64,000 nt of DNA from Dendrolimus kikuchii. Lineage: Eukaryota; Arthropoda; Insecta; Lepidoptera; Lasiocampidae. Made by a program: the position numbers and the translations under genes. The notes beneath the pieces were generated by a model. The model was given only the letters and a program-made list of their open reading frames with translations. It did not search any database and was not told the DNA's origin. The stretch covers positions 4,278,001 to 4,342,000 of the forward strand of contig CM034412.1 in the NCBI GenBank assembly GCA_019925095.2, read 5' to 3'. Of this stretch, positions 53,410 to 64,000 are shown piece after piece (the first letter of the stretch is position 1; each line of letters starts with the position of its first letter).

Positions 53410-54385
53410 GAATTTGAAATTATTAGCCTTAAGTTAATCATGATTTATATGATGAGTAGGAGTTCTGGTGCCCCACTTTCCCCTCCGAATTCCGTACCCC
53501 TAACCCTAGCCCCACTATTTAATCCTCTCTATCCCATCCTCCCTATCCAAACCTTTATAACACATCCCTTCTATCCTAGCAATATCGATATTCGTCGGTA
53601 GCCCACTTTACTTTAGATCGCAAGGTAAAGTGGACCAGGCTCGATTCTAGGTGCGGGCAAGCCGGGGCCCATGCTCTGGGTGGCTAAATCAGAGGGCGGC
53701 AAATTCAAACCATACAGACAAATTCACATATGTATATTTGTAAAATAAAGTTTAACACAGAAAGAGCATCGCTTGATCGGTCATTTTGGCGTTCTTTTCG
53801 GGAGGCCCATGTCCATCAATGAGCATCTGATGGATGACATGATGATTAAGGTGAAAAATATAGGCGAGCGCAGACAGTATTTTTCAGTTTTGCCTCCCTC
53901 GAAACATTCAAGACGTGGGCCTGAAGTGCACCATCTGTCTACTAGCTTAAAGCAATAAGAAAACCAAAACACCTTTTCGAGGAAAGTAACATTTGTTAAC
54001 TTTTTCTACATCAAAGCATTTGCAAAATAAACAGCAAGTGACCTCAATGGTCCTGCAAAATAGGAAGCGCCGGTAATTACGAAACGGGGTCCAGTTACAA
54101 AATGCTGTGCAGAAAGTAAGCTGTGTCATCATAATAATTTTTCAGAATTTTATGAGTCGCTTATTAACATGCGAGTTTTTATTTTGTTAAAAAGGGGTTC
54201 TACAAATGCTAAATAAGGTTTTACAAAAACATTACAATACTCTTTACTGTACAGCAATATTATAAAAAGTAACAAGCTTTAGCCTGAAATATTGTAAGGT
54301 TATAAGTACAATCTCTTCCTGGCAACCATTGGATGGATAAGATCTTATTAAAATATTATTCACTAGCAGTTCAATAAAATGGTAA
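53410..54385. other. Intergenic stretch, no gene recognised
   Basis: Includes a pyrimidine-rich segment at 53465-53570 (CCCCACTTTCCCCTCCG). The open frames at 53.77-54.13 kb have no recognisable product. Confidence 0.35.
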
Positions 54386-54390
54386 TAGTT

Positions 54391-54940
54391 TACCTGCTGG
54401 GGGGCTTTGTGGCGAAGCCTTAGGTGAGTAGCGACACCTCGTACCTGATTCCGGGGGCCAAAGCAAAGCCCCCGCCTCCGTGCTTGCCATAACCAGCTGG
54501 CACGGAGAGGAGATCGCTGGAGCTAAGACTGAAGCTCCAGGGGTGGAAGTGATAAATGGAATAACGTCGGAGGTAGCTTCGGTGAATCTGAAGCCTACCT
54601 CTCCACACCCCTTAGCCTCTCATACTCATGTTACCCCTAGCCAACCTTGTACGGCATTTCTATGGGGCCCGTGCAGGGAGTCACAGTCTGCCCATTTCTC
54701 CATGTTCCCCGAACATTGTGACGACCAGACGCCATAGTCGCCATAAACCCAGATTCCTAGTTCCACTAACAGTTCTTCCCAATAGCCCCGTACCTTTTTC
54801 CTAATTTCTTACAATAGTTCTACACTGACCGGGGTTAGTCCTTGTGTGCATTACTAAATGGTGTAGACAGGGATAGTCCACGGTCAGTGCAAGCCCTCCA
54901 AAAGTCCGGGCCATTTTTACGGCCCGTGGTCTTCCAGTAT
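54391..54940 (+). repeat. Repeat family I, near full length
   Basis: Runs from GGGGGGCTTTGTGGCGAAGC through GGTGGAAGTGATAAATGG to GGCCATTTTTACGGCCCGTG. The copy at 55543..56150 is its inverted counterpart. GC-rich, multi-copy, with an 85-codon frame but no recognised domain. Confidence 0.65.
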
Positions 54941-55084
54941 AATAACCTAAGACTCAAGCTCCAGGGGTGAAAGTGATAAATGGCTTAATGTTGGAAGTAG
55001 CCTCGGTGATCATGCAGCCCATCTTTTCAAACTAGACACGTCGTGTGGACCGATTGTCAAATGTTTTTATTCAAAAGAGTTTTG

Positions 55085-55285
55085 TACTCCTGCGGTGGTC
55101 CTATTGTCACCAAGTCAAGATGATGAGTGGATCCCAGAGAAATTGATAACAATCCTCGTTGAAGAGCACCTACACTCATGGAAAGGAACCCTTTTACGCG
55201 TGCCAGTAGTACAATGTCTACAGTCGTTTAATATATTATTTTTAAAGCTTTTCAAGTATTTTCGCAAGAAAAAGTAGGAAATATT
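55085..55285 (+). repeat. Repeat family L
   Basis: CTCCTGCGGTGGTCCTATTG, GAAGAGCACCTACACTCATG and TTTAATATATTATTTTTAAA match the locus at 60058-60500, where the same sequence is split by a family A insertion. Confidence 0.6.
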
Positions 55286-55542
55286 ATGAATGAATGAATG
55301 AATAACTTTATTGTACATACATTAAAGTACAATGGGCGGTCTTGTCGCCAAAGGTGATCTCCCCCAGACTACCCTATATAATTATTATCGACACCGACTA
55401 CAATATTTACTGATTTCATAATTATTAAATGGAATATTACAGTATTCATTTATTTGCATTCGTCATAATTATAACTTTAATAATGTAATTATATTATTAA
55501 AAGTATTATTATAACAATAGTCATTTATTTATAAATGTATGT

Positions 55543-56150
55543 CTTTGAAGACCACGGGCCATAAAAATGGCCCGGACATTTGGGGGGCTTGCGTGGGGCC
55601 ATGGGGAGGCCAACACGTAGAGGCCCCTTGACAAATTTAATGTAAATGTGGCGTGACACTGACCGGCGATTATCCCTGTCCACACCATATAGTAATGCAC
55701 CCAAGGACAAGCCCCGGCCAGTGTAGGACTATTGTGGGAAATGAGGACAAAAAGTACCGGGCTATTGTGGTGAACTGCTAATGGTACTAGGGGTCTGGGA
55801 ATATGGGGACTATGGCGTCTGCCCGTCGCAATGTTCAGGGAACATGGAAAAATGGGCAGACGGTGACTCGCCACTCCCTACATGGGCCCCAAAAAATGCC
55901 ATAAAAGACAGGGGCAACATGGGTGTGAGTGGCTAAGGGGTGTCGAGAGGTGGGCTGCAGGTTCACCGAAGCTACTTCCGACGTTAGGCCATTTATCACT
56001 TCCACCCCTGGAGCTTGAGTCTTAGCTCTAGCGATCTCCACTCCGTGCCGGCTGGTTAAGGCAAGCACGGAGGCGGGGGCCTTGCCTTGGCCCCCGGAGT
56101 CAGGTACGAGGTGTCGCTACTCACCTAAGGCTTCGCCACAAAGCCCCCCT
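55543..56150 (-). repeat. Repeat family I, near full length, inverted
   Basis: From CCACGGGCCATAAAAATGGC to GGCTTCGCCACAAAGCCCCC, facing 54391..54940 across about 600 bp. Includes the CCAACACGTAGAGGCCCCTT block used to spot the other copies. Confidence 0.68.
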
Positions 56151-56382
56151 GCGGGATCATTTATTTATTATTATTACAAGAGTAATTTATGTATATTTTA
56201 TATACGTCACACATTCTACATTACTACATTTTTGTTTCACGAAAATAAAACAGATTTCAAACAAAAAACTAAATTCTAGTACATCTTGAAGACGATGCCA
56301 AGTAAAACATAAAGAAACAACAAGAAATTTGAAAAATATAGTCATTTTTATATTTTACTACCGACTTCAGGATATTGTATTT

Positions 56383-56690
56383 TTTTATTGCAGGAGTTCA
56401 GCAGATAGGCCCACTTGATGGAAAGCGGTTACCATCGCCTATGGACATTTGTAACACCAAAGGTGCTACAAATGCGCTGCTGCTCTCTTAAAGGAAACTG
56501 GAACCTGGTCACTAATGCCGGAACAGAAGACAAGGTTGTTATGGCGGCATACTCTAGACCAGGGGTGGTCGCCATCCAGTTGAGCAAATCCCTACCACCT
56601 GGCTGTGGGTTGTTTAGTCGCCTCTCACGACAGGCCGCCCGGCCGCAGGAAATTGTATTCTTTCTCCGTTCCTGCACGGAGAAACATTAT
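56383..56690 (+). mobile_element. SINE-like element, family A (near full length)
   Basis: TTTTTTATTGCAGGAGTTCA to TTCTTTCTCCGTTCCTGCAC, with all internal blocks. Confidence 0.72.
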
Positions 56691-57118
56691 TATATTATAT
56701 TACATTATTGTAGACAATATTTATTTTTTGCTTTTCAGTTACTTTCAGTTTTTTCAGTTACGATTTTCTTGGTAATAATTTTATTGTTTTATCTTTTTAA
56801 ATTATTTTTATAGTAGTACGTATTTAAATTATACGCAGTTTTTTAATGTAGTAGAAGTAGGCTTAATTCTTTTTCTTCTGTTGTTATCATTTTTGCCACT
56901 ACATAGCCTTTCTTCTGTGTGTACGTTTCTTATTATTCAATTTTCCCTCTGTATGTCACTGAAATAGCCTTAGCAGAAGATCAACGCTGGTTGACTGCCA
57001 GCAATCCGCTGAGCCAATATATAAAGAACGTCAACACCATGTTTTTTTTACATTGTACGTAAATGTTTTTTTTTCTTTCTTTCTTATCCCACATAATAAG
57101 TACGTATTTATCTATAAC

Positions 57119-57455
57119 TAGCGGCCCCGGCAGACGTTGTCCTGCTCTGAAAAAATAAAAATCTAGGATTCGATCCCAGCGCTACCTACCGGTTCCATTT
57201 GTGGATTTAAACCATCCGGGGACCCCCACTCAAAGACATAAAAACAAAATCACCAAAATCGATCCTGGTGAGTAGGAGGATTCTAGAACTCGATCTCAGC
57301 GCCACCTACCGGTTCCAACGGGGTAAATGTATCCTATGTCCGTCTACTGGTTCTAAGCTACCTCCCCACCAATTTTCAGCCCAATCCGTACAGCCGTTCT
57401 TGAGTTATAAATAATGTAACTAGCACGACTTTCTTTTGTATATAATAATATAGAT
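57119..57455 (-). mobile_element. Helitron-like element (GGTGGCGCTG family)
   Basis: Reverse copy: A|CTAGCGGCCCCGGCAGACG, CGCCACCTACCGGTTCCAAC and GTACAGCCGTTCTTGAGTTA. It aligns with the copy at 47105..47531 minus one block. Confidence 0.55.
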
Positions 57456-58010
57456 AATAAAATGTGTGATTTTTTTATTCGGGAATCCCGCGGAATTTTT
57501 CCCGGGAGGAGTTCGAAGTTGTTCGGGTGCATAAAAATTAGATTATTCCGACCTTAGATAATAAATAAACTTAAAAATCTCTACATACATTTTAATATAA
57601 ATTAAAATTACTAGCACTATACTAAAACTTATGCACGTGGTTTATTTTCTATGGCTTCTTCCAAGACACACAACTTTTGTAGGTAATACTTTAATTTTTT
57701 TTTCAACTATAAAACCTCTGAGTAATATTATTATAACACATAAAGCGATTAAATGCTAATGATCATTTAAACTTTTCACTTACATATAAAAAGATTTAAT
57801 TATAAAAAACAGGCTCATATTTTTTAGCTGATATCCCCAAAACACGCACACACTGGTAGTTTTTAGAGATTGAATATAGCAACGCTTCGAGTTTTGGATG
57901 CCGTTTTTTGCGGTGTTGTATGTTAGCAATGCTCTCTCTAGACATGTTATTACTCAATGATTCCGACACAGCTTCCATTTAAACAAAGGGCATATCCTAG
58001 TTTATAATAT

Positions 58011-58461
58011 TGTTACAACCTACACGCTGACAAAAGTGGATTCACACCTACATACCATTAAAGCACACTTTATTACCTTTCCGCTTTTGGAATTCTTTTG
58101 TTTACTTTGTGTTTAAAATTTGTGATTAGAAAACAGCCCATTGTGTATTGTAATCTTTTATGGCAGTCATTAGCCAGGTGTGTCGAACTGATTCTAAGAA
58201 ATTCGGTCACGCGGTCGGGCAAATATATTGTATCGGTGCAGTATAAAGCAATGGTCCAATTGAAAGATCGGCAGTCTAGCGATAGCCACAAGCGAAGTAA
58301 GACGTTAGTGACGGACTTTGCGCATGTGATTGAATCGTGCATTACGTTTGGACTGGTTATGTAGAATTATATTTGAACCTGTGTTATACGTGTTTGTTTA
58401 GTTCTAATAAATTCTATAGTAATTCCAACGGCATTTTAATTCGAGTCCCGTACTCGTAACA
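58011..58461 (+). mobile_element. Probable solo LTR (family J)
   Basis: 451 bp from TGTTACAACC to CTCGTAACA, with inverted TGTTAC/GTAACA ends, and a CTAATAAATTCTATAGTAAT polyadenylation-like block near the end. A degenerate minus-strand copy is at 36582..37053. No unambiguous target duplication is visible (flanks AATAT and ATAAT), so the call rests on ends, signal and copy number. It lies about 460 bp upstream of the second transporter's start. Confidence 0.5.
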
Positions 58462-58922
58462 ATAATACATTTCATCCATATCCGTTGAAACAGATATGTC
58501 CTTTATCAATATCCAGAAACTCTACTCCATACTCTATATCCAGAAACGGACATTTATTTATAAATTAATCGACTACACAATCTACCCCAACAGCTTATTT
58601 GAATATATGATAAGATAACTATATTATTATTCAGATATAAAATGAAGATATACATCACAGACTTCATTCCTGATTACGTTAAAAATGTAGCCAATAATCT
58701 GATAACTTATACAGTAGTTAAACATAATATGATATTTATTTACTTGGTAATAAGGTCTAAAATAAAAAGGCCTTAATTAAAATAGAATATCTTTTATTAT
58801 CTAAATTGTTTCGCTCTCCAGTCAGTGTTAATTGTTGTTAAAATGGTCTAAATTAGGACGAAAAGTGGATTTTTAGTCCAGTATTTGTACAAACTAAGTG
58901 AAAAAATATTTGGCACATAACA

Positions 58923-61900
58923 ATGGAACTGTATTTGAAGAGACAGCTGTTTATCGCTGCTTGTGGTAAGTAGTTAAGCGAAAGCGCTTTTTTTAATAGC
59001 TACATTTGACTTTATTGTAAGCGTTGGGAAAGTGTAGTTCACTACTGAATTTGACCAAGTTTTTAATTTTTTTTATGTTTAAGGCTTGGCAACTAGGCGT
59101 TTAAGACAGGCGCAGTTGTATTGTAGGCTACAATCCACACCATTCAACGGAGTTCTTGTGAAAACTCGAAAGGCCACATTTGACTATACAGTTCACATTT
59201 CTCACAAAAACACATAATTACTACTCAAAAACTATTGATATTTTAGAGTAAATTTACACATTTTTAGAAAATAAAACTGCACATCACAACGTCCCCTTTC
59301 AGATCCCGCCAAAAACTCCCCAAGTTTTTAATCTTTTATAGTTTATGTCAGAATAAAAAACATTTCATTTTAATAAATTAATGAAATAAAAACTAAACTA
59401 ACTTAGAAAACTATTAAGTAGTAAAACTAAAATAATTATAAATAATTATAATAAATTTAGGAAAATCTCCAAGCAGTGCGTCCCCCGTCCTGACCTACGG
59501 GGTTGAGACGTGGACACTGACGGTAGGACTGGTCCACAATTCCCAAGTCACTCAACTCAGGCAATGGAGCAAGCTATGTTGAGCATTGATAGAGTTAGAA
59601 ATGAAGATATTCGTAAGAGAACCAATGTAACCGACATAACTCGCAAAATTAACAAGTTGAAGGGGCAGTGGGCTGGTCACATTTGTCGCAAGACCGCTGG
59701 CCGATGGAGCAGATGAGTCCTAGAGTGAAGAACGCGTCTCGGTATACGTAGTGACGGACGCCCTCCAGCCCGATGGATCAACGACCTGCGCAAGGTCGTC
59801 GGTAGGCGCTGGATGAGGAAGGCGGAAAACCGTAATGAATGGCGCCAGCCTGGGGAGGCCTACGTCCAGTAGTGGATGGTGATTGGCTATATCCTAGTTG
59901 TGCTGTATTCTTCATAGAATGACTATTGGTGTTAAGCAGCTAACAGGCTGTAGCGCTTGACGAGACCCAGTCTCCAGGGGTCCAATTCTGTTATCTGTAT
60001 CTATATGTGATTTCTCTATCAATTGTGTATCAAAATTATTTTAATTCGAAAATTATACTCCTGAGGTGGACCTATTGTCACTAAATTAGTATCTGATGAT
60101 TGACTCCCAGAGATATCGAGAGCAACCATTGTTGAAGAGCGCGTACACCCATTGAAAGGCAAACTTGTTTGTCGTGTCAGTAGTGCAATTTCTACAGTTT
60201 CTTCTTAGTAGTTATTGCTTGCGTTCAGCAGATAGGCAGACGGCCCACCTGATAATAAGCGGCTACCATTACCCATGGACATTTGTAACACCAAAGGTGT
60301 TAACAATGTGCTGCTGCTCTCTAAAGGAAGACTAGAACCTGTCTATTAATGCCGGAACACAACTCAAGGTTGTTATGGTGGCATACTCTAGACCAAGGGT
60401 GGTAGCCATCCAGACGAGTAAGGACTTTACCACCTAGCGATTACGAATACAGGCGTTTGATATATTATTTATAAAACTATTCAAATATTTGCGCAACTAA
60501 AAAGTAGATACTTTAAGTTAAATAATTTCCTGCAGGTCGGCGGCCTGTCGTAAGAGGCGACAAAACAACCCACAACCTTGTTGTAGGGCATTTGCCCGAC
60601 TGGATGGCAACCACCCCTAGTCTAAAGTATGTCGCCATAACAACCTTGATTGTGTTCCGGCATTAGTGACCAGGTTATAGTCCCCCTTAAAAGAGCAGCA
60701 GCGCATTTGTAGCACCTTCGGTGTTGCAAATGTCCATAGGCGATGGTAACCGCTTTCCATCAAGTGGGCCGTCTGTCTGTCTGCGCTGATCTCCTGCAAT
60801 AAAAAAATAATAATAATTAAATCATTACAGTATACACTGGTCAGATGCTTGTTGGTTATGGTCTTGGATGGACAGCACCAGTTATTCCGAAACTGCAAGA
60901 CCCTGAACAGACCCCATTACCAGATGTGGTCACAGATGGTGAAGCTTCCTTTATAGGTTCTGTGCTTTATATTGGAACTATTTCAGGTAATTTTAATAAG
61001 GAATCAACTAACTAATATATAAAAAATATAAAAACCATATATGTTTTTTTATAATTAAAAGCCTTTTTTTTATTATGGTCAACACCTCTTCGTTGGTCTT
61101 CTGGTTGTTTAGTCTAGGAGCTTTCGGAATTTGGTGTTGGAGGCGTGTGATAAGAATAAGTTGGAAGAAGAATAACACCAAGGAAACAGTGTTGACTATA
61201 TTACGCCTTAGGTTAGATTATAATATATATTCATATTACTACTTATACTTTAGTTTGAATGGAGCGTTAGGTAAACTTCTAGGCGCTAAGAACCTCAGCC
61301 AGAAGGCCCAGCTCACCATACACAACGCGGTGCTGGTACCTACGCTCACGTATGGAAGCGAGAGTTGGGTATGGAAGAGAGAGCATGAAAGTAGAGTAAA
61401 CGCGGTCGAGATGCGAGCACTGCGCAAAATCTGCGGAGTGCCGCTCGCGGATCGCGTTCGTAATACCGAAGTAAGATAGAGAGTTGGTCTGAAAGAGAGT
61501 GTCGGGGTGAAGGTAAGGAAAGGAATGCTCCGGTGGTTCGGGCATGTGGAAAGAATACATGATGAAAGAATGACTAAACAGATATACAATGCAAAAGTGG
61601 ATGGATGCAGAAGTCGTGGAAGGCCACGACACACCTTCCATGATCAAATTGATCGTGTACTAGCAGAAGGTGATGTCAGGAGCCTTAAAAACAGACGAGC
61701 GTGCATGACAAGAGTTATGTCAAAAAATCAAGTGAGGTGTGTAAGAATAAGCCTAAATGGCGCTCTGTTGTTCGTGCTTACCCCCCAAGGCCAGTTCCCG
61801 TGAAGTTATGTATGTATGTACTTATTCTTTCTACTTAGACCTATTATAAATATATTTTCAGGTCCATACGTTACCAGTTTTCTATCAAATAAGTTGGGAC

Positions 61901-62060
61901 GAAAGCCATGTCTATACCTAGGCGGTGGCATGACGCTTTTAGCATTCTTTGTATTGGCTATATCAAGAAACTTGGCGATGATTTTGACTGGCAGGATTCT
62001 GTCTGGATTAGGGACTGGTATAATATTTGTTACACATCTGGTGTACATTGGTGAAATAGC
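58923..62060 (+). CDS. MFS sugar transporter (Tret1-like) paralogue, 3' partial
   Basis: Exons 58923..58965, 60831..60986 and 61862..62060, phases 1, 1, 2, then a GTAAGT donor; further exons must lie beyond the right edge. The product starts MELYLKRQLFIAACG, then TM1 MLVGYGLGWTAPVIPKL, and exon 3 carries SNKLGRKPCLYLGGGMT, the usual (N/D)xxGRK loop between TM2 and TM3, and ends in IGEIA. Exons 2 and 3 are 156 and 199 bases, exactly as in the gene at 31539, and the phases agree, so the two are tandem duplicates. The loop here is closer to the family consensus (LGRK) than in the first gene (KGRQ). Same likely role: sugar uptake at the plasma membrane. No exon 4 is visible between 62061 and 64000. 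Confidence 0.87.
59068..59319 (+). mobile_element. Retroposon family B
   Basis: TTATGTTTAAGGCTTGGCAA to CCCGCCAAAAACTC, flanked by a 13-bp duplication CCAAGTTTTTAAT (59055-59067 and 59320-59332). In intron 1 of the second transporter. The duplication fixes both ends of the family. Confidence 0.8.
59475..59890 (+). mobile_element. LINE 3' fragment (subfamily 3)
   Basis: Encodes VHNSQVTQ-like and AMEQAMLSIDRVRNEDI, KRTNVTDITRKINKLKGQW and AGHICRKTAGRW, ending GGGGAGGCCTACGTCCAGTA. Better preserved than 52820..53400. Confidence 0.7.
60058..60510 (+). repeat. Repeat family L split by a family A element
   Basis: CTCCTGAGGTGGACCTATTG to AATTTCTACAG matches 55085..55220. After the family A element, GCGTTTGATATATTATTTAT and TTTGCGCAACTAAAAAGTAG resume the match. 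TACAG appears at both breakpoints. Confidence 0.65.
60205..60438 (+). mobile_element. SINE-like element, family A, nested in L
   Basis: GGCAGACGGCCCACCTGATA, CGGAACACAACTCAAGGTTG and GTAGCCATCCAGACG. Truncated at its 3' end. Confidence 0.68.
60531..60812 (-). mobile_element. SINE-like element, family A, beside transporter exon 2
   Basis: Reverse copy from GGCGGCCTGTCGTAAGAGGC to CTGATCTCCTGCAATAAAAA. It ends only 18 bases before exon 2 (60831), so family A sequence supplies the 3' end of intron 1. Confidence 0.7.
61245..61815 (+). mobile_element. RTE-like LINE 3' region (subfamily 1), longest copy
   Basis: Encodes LGAKNLSQKAQLTIHNAVLV, LTYGSESWVWKREHESRVNA, one stop, then MLRWFGHVERIHDERMTKQ and GRPRHTFHDQIDRVLAEG. 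The 3' end is GTGAAGTTATGTATGTATGT. It sits in intron 2 of the second transporter and ends about 45 bases before exon 3. Confidence 0.75.
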
Positions 62061-62494
62061 GTAAGTAAACAATAAACATAACAATCATTGTATCTTTATG
62101 CTGATATTGGATATATCAACCAATTTGATAGAAAGCCACAGATCAGAATGGACGCAACGGTATTAAATGACATAGAAAGATTCCAGTTCTTTTTTCTTTA
62201 TATGGATCACTTTGGTTGATTCATCAAAATTGCAAGACATAATTGAACCATCTAATATCTGCTTTAAACCGACATTAAACAGTTCAGTTGAGTTTTTCAA
62301 TTTGAACGAAGCAATCAAATTGAATCGTGTAAATATAAAATTGTATCATTCAATGCCATTGAATTTAGTCTTCTCCTCTCATTTATGTGCCTCAAATAGA
62401 CTCACTCAGTTATGGGGATGTTCATTCCCCTTTCCTTCAACTTCCACGCTGAACTATGCAACAGTTACCTAGAACGTTTGTTCTGCGTATGATT

Positions 62495-62785
62495 TTGTAG
62501 TGGATGCACTTACCACGTTTAGTTGTAAACTGGCCAATGAAGTCCAAATATCTAAATTGTCTGGGTGAACACTTATCTTTATTTTGTTGGAAGGCATACG
62601 ATAAGGGTTTCTGGTCTGTGAATATTGTGAAGTGTTTACCTTCGACCATGGTGTTCCCGTCGTAGAGACGCCCGACCTCTAATAAAGACCCGGAAAACCG
62701 AGCGTGTGGTAACCAGGATCGTGGTATATTTTAAGCAAATATAATATAAAACTACAACTAAACGTGGTAAGTGCATCCACTACAA
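62495..62785. repeat. Perfect 33-bp inverted repeats around a gypsy fragment
   Basis: 62495..62527 and 62753..62785 are exact reverse complements (GTGGATGCACTTACCACG core). They bracket the RNase H remnant. Confidence 0.8.
62524..62652 (-). pseudogene. Ty3/gypsy RNase H fragment
   Basis: The minus strand from 62649 encodes HFTIFTDQKPLSYAFQQ and SPRQFRYLDFIGQFTT. TDQKPL and SPRQ.R.LD are hallmark RNase H residues of Ty3/gypsy polyproteins. About 40 residues are kept; the frame then runs into unrelated sequence at the inverted repeat. It is a dead fragment. Confidence 0.75.
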
Positions 62786-63107
62786 TTTATGATTTAGAGG
62801 GAACGTCCTGAATAGGTTTTTAAGTGAAACCTTCTTTAGAATCGTTGTGATTTGTGAAACGAAAAAGCGACACTAAAAAGAGATAAACACATAAATCTAT
62901 AGTAGTAAGCCTGCGAGAAAATGAGATAGAATACATTATATTTAATAATTTAAACACTAAGCTCCTACAGATAGAGTTGAAAATGTTTTGAAGTTTTTCG
63001 TTGATACTTCAAATTCTGTGTTTTAAAGCTTAAATATATTATAACGATATAATATATGACATTGATGTCTCTTTGTTTTACTTCTACTGCGTGTGAACTG
63101 TACACAC

Positions 63108-63195
63108 ACACTTTAAAAAAAATTGCACGATTTCAGCAGACACGCAACCGGCCCCCCACCTGATGGAAAGCGGTTACCATCGAATGTGGGCATTT
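63108..63195 (+). repeat. Family A head fragment
   Basis: ATTGCACGATTTCAGCAGAC then CCACCTGATGGAAAGCGG, truncated after TTACCATCG. Confidence 0.55.
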
Positions 63196-63199
63196 TGCT

Positions 63200-63713
63200 T
63201 TAATTTTTTCATTTATTTGGTTTCCCAACAATTACTTGCATTGATATTATGGATGTGTACATAGCTTTATAAGAAGAAACATGACAAATGCATTAGTTAC
63301 TTATAGGTAAACGCTACAATTACATGAAATTTAATATTTTGTAGTATGAAAAAATATAATGTACTTACTTAATATAAAGAAAAAAATTAAGGCTTTAATA
63401 GCTATTAAATTTCAAACATAAATTAAGAAATTTAATAAAGAAAAGTTAATTAGTTATATGAGATGCTATAATTCAACGTTTGCAATATGATTTTGCATGT
63501 AGATCACTAATATCACTATAAAGGTTTATTAGTTTACATAGTCTAGATATAGGAGAGTTGGCATTAAGCACGGTGCGACGTAAAAGCGAACACAAGGGTT
63601 GGAATAATAGGTGTTGGAGGGCATCTAGTCCGTACTTTAAAACTAAAGCTAATTAAGCAAAATGAGACAGTCAATCATTCCATTAAATAGTTTAAACAAA
63701 AATTGTATAATAT
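63200..63713. other. Intron sequence, no feature recognised
   Basis: AT-rich, no exon 4 of the second transporter and no shared repeat seen. Confidence 0.4.
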
Positions 63714-64000
63714 TTTCTTAAGTTTTCGCGACTTGTATACATAATAAAACTACGTTTTAACGGTTTTAAGCGCGGTAATTTTATTTGATTTTGGTTTTTC
63801 CGACGTTTCGGCCACTTTTCAGTGGCCGTGATCACGGAAGACATAGATGTCAAGTGTCAACGAGTATTGTTAAAGTTTTATTTAGCCTACCGCCAACTTA
63901 TTAATTTTAATTATTTAATTTTTAATTTTGTTTATGGTTATTATTTAATCTATGGGAGCCTAATCTAATTTACTACCGCTTCGCAACATGTTATGGCTTG
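63714..64000 (+). mobile_element. Family K composite, cut by window end
   Basis: AGTTTTCGCGACTTGTATAC, GTTTTTCCGACGTTTCGGCC and GCCTACCGCCAACTTATTAA, then CTATGGGAGCCTAATCTAAT and the family D tip. Same order as 46480..47095 but without the family A insert. Confidence 0.65.

Overview
The window is AT-rich, intron-containing animal DNA, very probably from a moth or butterfly. The support is a mitochondrial ribosomal protein S25 gene with one intron, Tret1-like sugar transporter genes with short exons, and a dense load of the small repeats typical of Lepidoptera, including Lep1/Helitron-like ends that finish in CTAG, a ~300-bp 'GCAGACGGCCCACCTGATGG' element, and RTE-type LINE 3' ends. There is no bacterial-style gene organisation, so operons, ribosome binding sites and terminators do not apply.

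I can support six host genes by exon reconstruction. (1) 749..12932 (+): an ornithine-carbamoyltransferase-like gene, five exons in matching phase, first exon(s) off the left edge. Its catalytic motifs are all altered, and an intact Copia retrotransposon (7430..11540) sits in its last intron. (2) 14793..16100 (-): mRpS25, two exons, complete. (3) 16803..18570 (+) and (4) 20149..21021 (+): tandem paralogues with an atypical PHD-type zinc finger, a Cys/Pro-rich middle and a short C-terminal helix; only the first has an intron. (5) 31539..48593 (+): a complete seven-exon MFS sugar transporter, 450 aa, spread over 17 kb of repeat-filled introns. (6) 58923..62060 (+, continuing off the right edge): a second transporter whose exons 2 and 3 have exactly the same lengths and phases as those of gene 5.

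Between and inside the genes lies mobile DNA of nearly every class: Copia with unusually short (80 bp) identical LTRs and a perfect 5-bp target duplication; a 667-bp hAT relic with 8-bp target duplication and a decayed hAT dimerisation domain on its minus strand; a 1206-bp internally deleted piggyBac-like element at TTAA; Ty3/gypsy RNase H debris; probable solo LTRs; RTE, CR1 and Jockey LINE fragments; several SINE-like families; Helitron-like elements; near-perfect hairpins; and minisatellites. Several nested insertions can be read directly (35.0-35.6 kb, 45.8-46.3 kb, 59.0-59.3 kb, 60.0-60.5 kb).

The most unusual items are the OTC-like gene, which keeps the fold and splice structure but has lost the carbamoyl-phosphate and ornithine motifs, and the compact-LTR Copia inside it. 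The two transporters and the two zinc-finger genes are local tandem duplications. I saw no multi-gene system in which the neighbours clearly act together.
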